NCBI GenBank assembly: GCA_029779995.1
Contig: JAKOZM010000258.1
Location: forward strand, 1-11,571
From: Actinomycetes bacterium
GTDB lineage: Bacteria; Actinomycetota; Actinomycetes; S36-B12; UBA10799
Direction: 5' to 3'
Length of the DNA stretch: 11,571 bases
Below the pieces are notes generated by a model. The model was not told the DNA's origin. It was given only the letters and a program-made list of their open reading frames with translations, and did no database searches. The position numbers were made by a program, and so were the translations under genes. Of this stretch, positions 5,898 through 11,571 are shown piece after piece (the first letter of the stretch is position 1; each line of letters opens with the position of its first letter).

Positions 5898-7255
5898 GCG
5901 TTTACTCCTGTCAGATGGTGATGATCATGCTCGAACTTGTTGGCCAGGTCAGGGCTCGCACGGTGCAGCATCCTTACCACTGTCAGATGCATCCATACGG
6001 CGGCGATCAGGGTCACCAGGAACAGCACCCCGAAGGTGGCTTGCGGTGCTCCCGCCCACGCGGTGGCGTAGGCGAACATGGGGGGCAGGAAGAAGCCGCC
6101 GAGGGCGCCGATCGAACCCACCAGGCCGCCGACGGCTCCCACGTCGTGGGGGAAGTACTCGGGGATGTGCTTGAAGACCGCGGCCTTGCCGATCCCCATG
6201 GCACAGCCGGTGACGAAGACCAGCGCAGTGAACAGGCCAACGCCGACGGTCCAGGGCAGTACCTCGGCGGTCTCGCCATTGGCCTTCTGGATCACGATGT
6301 GTCCGTAGGGCATCATCAGGATGCCGGTGGTGACCAGCATGATCCCGAACGTGGTGTATATGACCTTGCGGGCACCGATGCGGTCAGATATCCAGCCGCC
6401 CACAGGGCGCAGCAGGGAGGCTGGGAAGATGAACAGCGCCGTGAGCAGCGCCGCGTGCATGAGGTCGATGCCGTAGACGTCGACGTAGTATTTCGGCAGC
6501 CAGGCCGCCAGCGCGACGTACGCGCCGAATACGACGACGTAGTAGAGACTGAAACGCCACACCCGCATCTGCTTCAGGGGTGTGAGCATTGATCCCAGCG
6601 AACGGCCCTGGCCTGGAACGAGGTCGTGGCGCGGCGACGCGAACCAGGTGACGGCGGCCATGATCAGCAGCAGCACCATGTACAGGAACGCCACGAATCG
6701 CCAGCCGCCCGGGACTAGTCCGCCGAGTAGGCCCGCGGCTGGTACCGCGGTGATGAGTGCGGGGCCGATGAACTTGGTCACCGAGGCGCCCACGTTGCCC
6801 GCCCCGAAGATGCCCAGCGCCAGGCCCTGATGCTCGCGCGGCCACCAAGCGCTCACCCAGGCGATGCCGACGCTGAATGCGTTTCCAGCCAGACCCACGA
6901 GGAATGCATAGAGCAGCAGTTGGGGGTAACTGTTCGCCGTCGACACGAGAAATGCGGGAATGGCGGTGGCTGCGAGCATGACCGTCAGGACCAGGCGTCC
7001 ACCGCGCCGGTCCGTGATGATGCCTGCCGGCAGCCGCCAGATGGCACCGTTGAGGACCGCGACCGCGATGATCCACGACAGCTGCACATCGGTGAGGCCG
7101 AACTCCTTGCGGATGGGGATGCCCAGCACCCCGAACATCAGCCACACGGCGAACATCAATGTGAATCCGACAGTGGAAATCACCAGTACCCTTACGGCGC
7201 CCGGCCGCAGGTCGTGCTTGCTGGACCTCTCCGGTGGCGCCTCAATCACGGTCAT
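5894..7255 (-). CDS. NarK-family nitrate transporter (NarK1-like subtype)
   Basis: A 453-residue major facilitator protein with about 12 membrane segments, of the nitrate/nitrite porter family but a different subtype from the gene it overlaps. First signature region 121-162: GLAGNAFSVGIAWVSAWWP, then REHQGLALGIFGAGNVGAS. Second, 351-392: CAMGIGKAAVFKHIPEYFP, then HDVGAVGGLVGSIGALGGF. Arginines R74 (AIWRLPAG) and R283 (LLRPVGGW) take the places of the two nitrate-binding arginines. The subtype resembles NarK1 of Pseudomonas and of the Paracoccus NarK1-NarK2 fusion, generally regarded as proton-linked nitrate import; that role is inferred here. The cytoplasmic C-terminal tail is His-rich (EHDHHH, 442-447). 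A strong SD, GAGGAGGG, is seen about six bases before the ATG. It is first in a two-gene operon reading away from the regulator. Confidence 0.92.
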   Translation of the reverse strand: MTVIEAPPERSSKHDLRPGAVRVLVISTVGFTLMFAVWLMFGVLGIPIRKEFGLTDVQLSWIIAVAVLNGAIWRLPAGIITDRRGGRLVLTVMLAATAIPAFLVSTANSYPQLLLYAFLVGLAGNAFSVGIAWVSAWWPREHQGLALGIFGAGNVGASVTKFIGPALITAVPAAGLLGGLVPGGWRFVAFLYMVLLLIMAAVTWFASPRHDLVPGQGRSLGSMLTPLKQMRVWRFSLYYVVVFGAYVALAAWLPKYYVDVYGIDLMHAALLTALFIFPASLLRPVGGWISDRIGARKVIYTTFGIMLVTTGILMMPYGHIVIQKANGETAEVLPWTVGVGLFTALVFVTGCAMGIGKAAVFKHIPEYFPHDVGAVGGLVGSIGALGGFFLPPMFAYATAWAGAPQATFGVLFLVTLIAAVWMHLTVVRMLHRASPDLANKFEHDHHHLTGVNA

Positions 7256-7261
7256 TCCGAG

Positions 7262-7269
7262 CCCTCCTC
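7262..7269 (-). promoter_or_regulatory. Strong ribosome binding site of the first narK gene
   Basis: On the minus strand GAGGAGGG lies six bases before the ATG at 7255. It fixes that start and is among the two best SD sequences in the window, the other being that of narG. Confidence 0.8.
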
Positions 7270-7277
7270 ATTTTCCA

Positions 7278-7306
7278 CTGACTGAGATATTAACACTGTG
7301 TAAAAA
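7278..7306 (+). promoter_or_regulatory. Candidate promoter of the regulator-narG operon
   Basis: On the plus strand CTGACT (7278-7283) and TAAAAA (7301-7306) are separated by 17 bases, each matching four of six positions of the sigma-70-type consensus. Initiation would be near 7313, leaving a short leader before the regulator ATG at 7341. The match is modest; a second possibility is a leaderless message from a TATGGT at 7323-7328, starting at the in-frame GTG at 7335. Confidence 0.35.
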
Positions 7307-7314
7307 TAAAGCAA
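7287..7314 (-). promoter_or_regulatory. Candidate promoter of the narK1-narK2 operon
   Basis: On the minus strand TTGCTT (7309-7314) and TAATAT (7287-7292) are 16 bases apart. This puts initiation near 7280, about 25 bases before the ATG, with the strong SD between them. The surrounding sequence is sharply AT-rich compared with the rest of the window, as expected of a control region. Spacing and composition make this the best promoter candidate in the window. Confidence 0.5.
7290..7304. promoter_or_regulatory. 15-base imperfect palindrome, candidate operator
   Basis: TTAACAC and GTGTAAA flank one central base; six of seven positions pair. It lies between the -35 and -10 of the narK-side promoter, overlapping its -10, and also overlaps the -10 proposed for the regulator side. 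A protein bound here would affect both directions. It does not match the FNR-type TTGAT-N4-ATCAA site. The binder is most simply the adjacent winged-helix regulator, but this is inference. Confidence 0.45.
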
Positions 7315-7340
7315 CGGTGGAATATGGTAGAACTGTGATT

Positions 7341-8060
7341 ATGAATCGCTCAGCTGCCGACACCATAGGGCGCACACTGGCTCGACTTGGACAGATGACG
7401 GTGCGCCAGACCACCGATGCCGACACCAGCCGCGAGAACATTGCCCGCCTGATCGGGGAGGCAGCTGGCCCGTTGTCCGTGGAGGACATCAGCACGCTGA
7501 CAGGACTGCACGTCAACACGATTCGCACCCACCTCGAGGTGCTGCGAGCGGCCGGCCGGATCACCCGCGGCCGTGGCGTGAGCGACGGCCGTGGCCGGCC
7601 CCGATGGCTGTACGCCCCCACTGCGAACTCCGACCCTTACCGGGAGTTGTCGCAGGAACTCGTGGACGCCCTCGCCGACGCCGATCCAGCCACCGCGGAG
7701 GAGGCCGCCAACCGCTGGCGCAGCGCAGATCAGGTGAGTCGGCGGCCCGCGGCCACCGCGGACGAGGCGGTCACGGTGGCGGCAGCCTCGCTGGAACAAC
7801 TCGGCTTCGGCGTGGAGGTGTCTCCGGTTGGCGACACGGTCTACCTCTCCGGATGTCCCTATGCCGGGCTCGTGGCCGAACACCCGGTCATCTGCGACAT
7901 TCACGCCAGCGCTCTCGAGCAGGTCCTGGCCGGCACTGAGCAGGACATCGCGCTCGAGAGCTTGGACGTATATCCCAAACCCGGTGTGTGCGTGGCACAT
8001 CTGCTTCGTGGCGACACGGAACCAGCCCGCGTGGTGCGTGGAAAGAGGAGGAGTTCATGA
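7341..8060 (+). CDS. Winged-helix transcriptional regulator, ArsR-like/SufR-like (COG2345 type), with conserved cysteines
   Basis: A 239-residue predicted DNA-binding regulator. Residues about 31-93 form a winged helix-turn-helix: LSVEDISTLTGLHVNTIRTH (45-64) with recognition helix, and a wing GRGRPRWLY (83-91). The C-terminal half resembles the sensor part of the SufR/COG2345 family: SGCPYAGLVAEHPVICDIH (170-188), then YPKPGVCVAHL (211-221). C172, C185 and C217 are candidate ligands (C-x12-C as in SufR); H188 is a possible fourth. SufR proteins hold an Fe-S cluster, so a redox, oxygen or nitric-oxide input is plausible but not shown. Start: ATG 7341 gives a reasonable N-terminus but has no SD; an in-frame GTG two codons earlier is an alternative. 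The stop overlaps the narG ATG, tying its expression to the nitrate reductase, and it is divergent from the narK pair. Confidence 0.85.
   Translation: MNRSAADTIGRTLARLGQMTVRQTTDADTSRENIARLIGEAAGPLSVEDISTLTGLHVNTIRTHLEVLRAAGRITRGRGVSDGRGRPRWLYAPTANSDPYRELSQELVDALADADPATAEEAANRWRSADQVSRRPAATADEAVTVAAASLEQLGFGVEVSPVGDTVYLSGCPYAGLVAEHPVICDIHASALEQVLAGTEQDIALESLDVYPKPGVCVAHLLRGDTEPARVVRGKRRSS
8044..8053 (+). promoter_or_regulatory. Strong ribosome binding site of narG
   Basis: The purine run AGAGGAGGAG at the end of the regulator gene ends three bases before the narG ATG at 8057; its internal AGGAGG is about six bases away. It allows strong narG translation from the regulator message and supports the chosen start. 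Confidence 0.75.
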
Positions 8061-11000
8061 CCACCAGTCCCACCGACGAGTTCCTGGTCAAGGCCGGGAG
8101 ATTCTTCACTCGCGGCGAGGTGTCCGATGATCTGCGCACCGTGACCAAACACGGCGGCCGGGAGGGCGACATCTTCTATCGCGACCGGTGGAGCCACGAC
8201 AAGGTGGTGCGCTCCACTCATGGCGTGAACTGCACCGGGTCGTGCTCCTGGAAGGTCTACGTCAAGGACGGCATCATCACCTGGGAGACCCAGCAGACCG
8301 ACTATCCCAGCGTCGGCCCGGACTCCCCGGAGTACGAGCCCCGCGGCTGCCCGCGCGGCGCTGCGTTCTCCTGGTACACATACTCCCCGACCCGTATCCG
8401 CTACCCCTATGTGCGCGGGGTGCTGCTGGAGGCCTACCGCACGGCGAAGCTGGATCATCCCGATCCCGTGGACGCCTGGGCGGCCGTCGTCGGCGATGAG
8501 CGCACCCGGCTGGCCTACCAGAGTGCGCGCGGCAAGGGTGGTCTCGTGCGGTCGCACTGGGCCGAGGTGAACGAGATGATCGCCGCCGCCCACGTGCACA
8601 CCGTCAAGGAACACGGCCCGGACCGGATCTTCGGCTTCTCGCCGATCCCGGCCATGTCGATGGCCTCACACGCGGCGGGCAGCCGCTTCATCAGCCTCAT
8701 GGGTGGGGCGATGCTCAGTTTCTACGACTGGTACTGCGACCTGCCGGTGGCCAGCCCGCAGGTCTTCGGTGACCAGACCGACGTCCCGGAGAGTGCCGAC
8801 TGGTGGAACGCCAGTTACCTCATCATGTGGGGGGCGAACTTGCCCGTCACCCGGACACCGGACGCACACTTCATGGCCGAGGCCCGCTACCGCGGGCAGA
8901 AGGTCGTCACGGTCAGCCCGGACTACGCCGACAACGCCAAGTTCGCCGACGAGTGGCTCAACCCGCACCCAGGCACCGATGGTGCATTGGGCATGGCCAT
9001 GGGGCACGTGATCCTCAAGGAGTTCTACATCGACCGGCAGGTGCCCCGGTTCGTTGACTACGTGAAGCAGTACTCCGACCTGCCGTTCCTGGTGACACTG
9101 AAGGAGAAGGACGGGGCGTATGTCCCCGACAAGTTCCTCACCGCCGCGGACCTCGGCGACACCGCTGAAGGGGCGGCGTTCAAGACCGTTCTGGTCGATG
9201 GCCCGACCGGGCGTGCCGTCGTCCCGAACGGGTCGCTGGGATTCCGGTACGCCGAATCCGGCAAGGGCAAGTGGAACCTCGACCTCGAGGGTGTCGACCC
9301 GGCCCTGTCGCTGTACGGAGCCGGAGGCTCGACCAACGCCGAGTTGCTCATGCCCCGCTTCGACGTGCGGCAGGAGGAGTCCGAGGGTGGTGGGGTGCAT
9401 CACCGCGGCGTCCCGACTGTCCCGATCCAGACGGTGGGTGGCGAGCGTTTGGCCACCACCGTGTTCGACCTGATGCTGGCCCAGTATGGCGTCGGCCGCG
9501 AGGGCCTGCCGGGGGAGTGGCCGACCGGCTACGACGATCCGGCGCCCTACACGCCCTCCTGGCAGGAGGAGATCACCGGAGTGCCTGCCGCCCAGGCGAT
9601 CCGGATCGGCCGCGAGTTCGCGGCGAACGCTGAAGAGTCCGGCGGGCGGTCGATGATCGTGCTCGGGGCGGGCACCAACCACTGGTTCCACTCCGACACC
9701 ATTTACCGCACCTTCCTGGCCATGATCACCCTGACTGGTTGTCAGGGGATCAACGGTGGCGGCTGGGCGCACTACGTCGGACAGGAGAAATGCCGTCCGG
9801 TGACCGGGTGGGCGAACCTGGCCTTCGCCATGGACTGGCAGCGGCCGGCCCGGCAAATGATCGGCACGGCCTTCTGGTACGTGCAGACCGATCAATGGCG
9901 CTACGACAACCTCGGCGCGGATCTGCTGGCGACGCCGCTGGGCGAGGGGCGCTTCACCGACGCCACCATGATGGACACCCTCGTGCAGTCCGCGCGATCG
10001 GGGTGGATGCCGTCATTCCCGAGCCTGAACCGCAACCCGCTGCAGATCGTGCGGGAGGCCCGCGAGGCGGGAGTGGAACCGGCCGACTACGTCAAGGAGC
10101 AGTTGCTGTCCGGGGAGCTGAAGTTCGCCGTGGAGGATCCCGACGCTCCGGAGAACTGGCCACGGGTCCTGACGATCTGGCGGGCGAACCTGCTGGGTTC
10201 GTCGAGCAAGGGCAACGAGTACTTCCTCAAGCACCTGTTGGGGACCTCGAACGCCGTGCGGGCGCAGGAGACAGACGCCCATCCGCATTCGGTGACGTGG
10301 CGCGAAGAGGCGCCTGCCGGCAAACTCGACCTGCTGGTCAGCGTCGACTTCCGGATGACGTCCACCGGCCTGTTCGGGGACATCCTGCTGCCGGCGGCGA
10401 CGTGGTACGAGAAGCACGACCTGAACAGCACCGACATGCACCCTTACGTGCACGCCTTCACTCCGGCGATCGACCCGCCCTGGGAGACGAAGAGTGACTA
10501 CGACATCTTCGGCGATCTGGGCCGCGCGGTCTCCGTGCTGGCCAAGGACCACCTGGGGACCGTCGAGGATCTGATGACGATCCCGCTGCTGCACGACACC
10601 CCCGACGAGTTGGCAGTGCCTGGTGGCGTGGTGCGCGACTGGTCCAAGGCGGAGGTGGATCTGATCCCCGGTGTCACAGCGCCGAAGTTCATCCTGACCG
10701 AGCGCGACTACACCGCGATCGGCGCCAAGATGTCCGCCCTCGGTCCACTGCTGGAGACGATGGGCACGATGACCAAGGGCGTGAAGGTCAACACCGCACC
10801 CGAGTACGATCTGCTCAAGCGGCTCAACGGGGTCATCCCCGATGGGCCGGCGGCGGGTCGCCCGGCCCTGGTGACCGCTGCGCAGGCCTGTGAGGCGATC
10901 CTCACCCTGTCCGGTACCACCAACGGCCGCGTCGCGGTCGAAGGCTTCCGCAATGTCGAGGAGCGCACCGGCCAGCAACTGGCAGACCTGGCCCTGGACA

Positions 11001-11571
11001 ACGAGGGCAAGCGCATCTCTTTCGCGGACACCCAGGCCAGGCCGGTGCCGGTCATCACCAGCCCCGAGTGGTCGGGCAGCGAGCACGGGGGCCGGCGGTA
11101 CACCGCATTCACGATCAACGTGGAACGGCTCAAGCCGTGGCATACGCTGACCGGGCGCCAGCACCTGTTCCTCGATCACGACTGGATGACTGAGATCGGT
11201 GAGCAGTTGCCCACCTTCCGGCCGCCGCTGAACATGCACCGCCTGTACGGCGATCAGGGCACGGGCGCGGGCCGCGAGGTCACGGTGCGCTACCTGACGC
11301 CGCACTCGAAGTGGAGCATCCACTCTGAGTACCAGGACAACCTTTTCATGTTGTCGCTGTCGCGCGGCGGCCCGGACATCTGGATGAGTCCGCAGGACGC
11401 CGAGGCGATCGGGGTCAAGGACAACGAGTGGATCGAGGCGTACAACCGCAACGGTGTGGTCGTCGCCCGCGCGGTCGTGAGCCACCGGATGCCGCAAGGG
11501 ACGGTGTACATGTACCACGCGAAGGATCGCGTCGTGGACGTGCCGCGCACCGAGACGTCCGGGCTACGTGG
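8057..11571 (+). CDS. narG: NarG, respiratory nitrate reductase alpha subunit (3' end outside window)
   Basis: The first 1171 codons of the catalytic subunit of membrane-bound, cytoplasm-facing nitrate reductase, open to the window edge without a frameshift. NarG reduces nitrate to nitrite at a bis-MGD molybdenum centre, with electrons arriving through NarI and NarH. Seen: the FS0 [4Fe-4S] ligand set H55, C59, C63, C98 (STHGVNCTGSCSW, and EPRGCPRG), the molybdenum-ligand aspartate D223 in SFYDWYCDLP (220-229), FGDQTDVPESADWWN just after, the GAGTNHWFHSDTIYRTFL block, and TVYMYHAKDRVVDVP near the end. E. coli NarG is 1247 residues, so about 60-80 residues are missing at the right edge. The N-terminus VKAGRFFTRG resembles the vestigial twin-arginine-like region of NarG without a cleavable signal. 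Its ATG overlaps the regulator stop and has a strong SD. narH, narJ and narI are expected downstream. Confidence 0.97.
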   Translation, partial: MTTSPTDEFLVKAGRFFTRGEVSDDLRTVTKHGGREGDIFYRDRWSHDKVVRSTHGVNCTGSCSWKVYVKDGIITWETQQTDYPSVGPDSPEYEPRGCPRGAAFSWYTYSPTRIRYPYVRGVLLEAYRTAKLDHPDPVDAWAAVVGDERTRLAYQSARGKGGLVRSHWAEVNEMIAAAHVHTVKEHGPDRIFGFSPIPAMSMASHAAGSRFISLMGGAMLSFYDWYCDLPVASPQVFGDQTDVPESADWWNASYLIMWGANLPVTRTPDAHFMAEARYRGQKVVTVSPDYADNAKFADEWLNPHPGTDGALGMAMGHVILKEFYIDRQVPRFVDYVKQYSDLPFLVTLKEKDGAYVPDKFLTAADLGDTAEGAAFKTVLVDGPTGRAVVPNGSLGFRYAESGKGKWNLDLEGVDPALSLYGAGGSTNAELLMPRFDVRQEESEGGGVHHRGVPTVPIQTVGGERLATTVFDLMLAQYGVGREGLPGEWPTGYDDPAPYTPSWQEEITGVPAAQAIRIGREFAANAEESGGRSMIVLGAGTNHWFHSDTIYRTFLAMITLTGCQGINGGGWAHYVGQEKCRPVTGWANLAFAMDWQRPARQMIGTAFWYVQTDQWRYDNLGADLLATPLGEGRFTDATMMDTLVQSARSGWMPSFPSLNRNPLQIVREAREAGVEPADYVKEQLLSGELKFAVEDPDAPENWPRVLTIWRANLLGSSSKGNEYFLKHLLGTSNAVRAQETDAHPHSVTWREEAPAGKLDLLVSVDFRMTSTGLFGDILLPAATWYEKHDLNSTDMHPYVHAFTPAIDPPWETKSDYDIFGDLGRAVSVLAKDHLGTVEDLMTIPLLHDTPDELAVPGGVVRDWSKAEVDLIPGVTAPKFILTERDYTAIGAKMSALGPLLETMGTMTKGVKVNTAPEYDLLKRLNGVIPDGPAAGRPALVTAAQACEAILTLSGTTNGRVAVEGFRNVEERTGQQLADLALDNEGKRISFADTQARPVPVITSPEWSGSEHGGRRYTAFTINVERLKPWHTLTGRQHLFLDHDWMTEIGEQLPTFRPPLNMHRLYGDQGTGAGREVTVRYLTPHSKWSIHSEYQDNLFMLSLSRGGPDIWMSPQDAEAIGVKDNEWIEAYNRNGVVVARAVVSHRMPQGTVYMYHAKDRVVDVPRTETSGLR

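Noticed and set aside
7256..7340. FNR box or NarL heptamer in the narK/regulator gap
   Set aside because: No TTGAT-N4-ATCAA-like site is present, and the closest heptamer, TACCATA on the minus strand, breaks the NarL consensus.
8666..11518. Long minus-strand open frames opposite narG (8666-9895 and 10013-11518)
   Set aside because: narG is conserved and continuous across the whole stretch. The antisense products are Arg/His/Val-rich shadows with no recognisable domains.
8057..11571. Frameshift or internal stop in narG
   Set aside because: Reading the frame codon by codon over most of the gene, with family landmarks in order up to the edge, showed no interruption; the missing 3' end is only the window boundary.

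Overview
The window is GC-rich DNA with tightly packed, often overlapping genes. Protein features point to Actinomycetota: a MobA with a C-terminal DUF6457 domain, genes with little or no Shine-Dalgarno (SD) sequence, and an actinobacterial-type NarG. I cannot place it more precisely. The window is a molybdenum cofactor (Moco) gene block followed directly by a respiratory nitrate reductase locus, so the cofactor pathway sits beside the enzyme that uses it.

Layout. (1) Positions 57-2578, minus strand: moaC > moaB/mogA-moaE fusion > moaA > moaD, with overlaps or a 1-base gap throughout, which looks like one operon. MoaA and MoaC make cyclic pyranopterin monophosphate. MoaD and MoaE form molybdopterin (MPT) synthase. 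The MogA/MoaB domain fused to MoaE would adenylate MPT. (2) Positions 2642-4520, plus strand: mobA-DUF6457 and moeA, overlapping by 8 bases, divergent from moaC across a 63-base gap. MoeA inserts molybdate and MobA makes the MGD (dinucleotide) form that NarG needs. (3) Positions 4521-4568: a convergent gap with a GC-rich hairpin. (4) Positions 4569-7255, minus strand: two NarK-family nitrate/nitrite transporters of different subtypes, coupled by a 4-base overlap. (5) Positions 7256-7340: an 85-base AT-rich divergent control region with a strong SD, promoter-like hexamers on both strands and a 15-base imperfect palindrome. (6) Positions 7341-8060, plus strand: a winged-helix regulator of the ArsR-like/SufR-like (COG2345) type with conserved cysteines. 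It overlaps by 4 bases with (7) narG, 8057 to the window end, whose last roughly 60-80 codons lie outside. Positions 1-56 hold no gene or signal I can support.

How it fits together: nitrate enters and nitrite leaves through the NarK pair, NarG reduces nitrate with bis-MGD and Fe-S cofactors, and the cysteine-bearing regulator probably controls both narK and its own narG operon from the shared intergenic region. Genes for narH, narJ and narI would be expected just past the right edge. Most of this is established biochemistry. The less ordinary parts are the domain fusions, the altered active-site motifs in MoeA, and the regulator-palindrome-narG arrangement. I found no mobile elements, CRISPR arrays, tRNAs or rRNAs.
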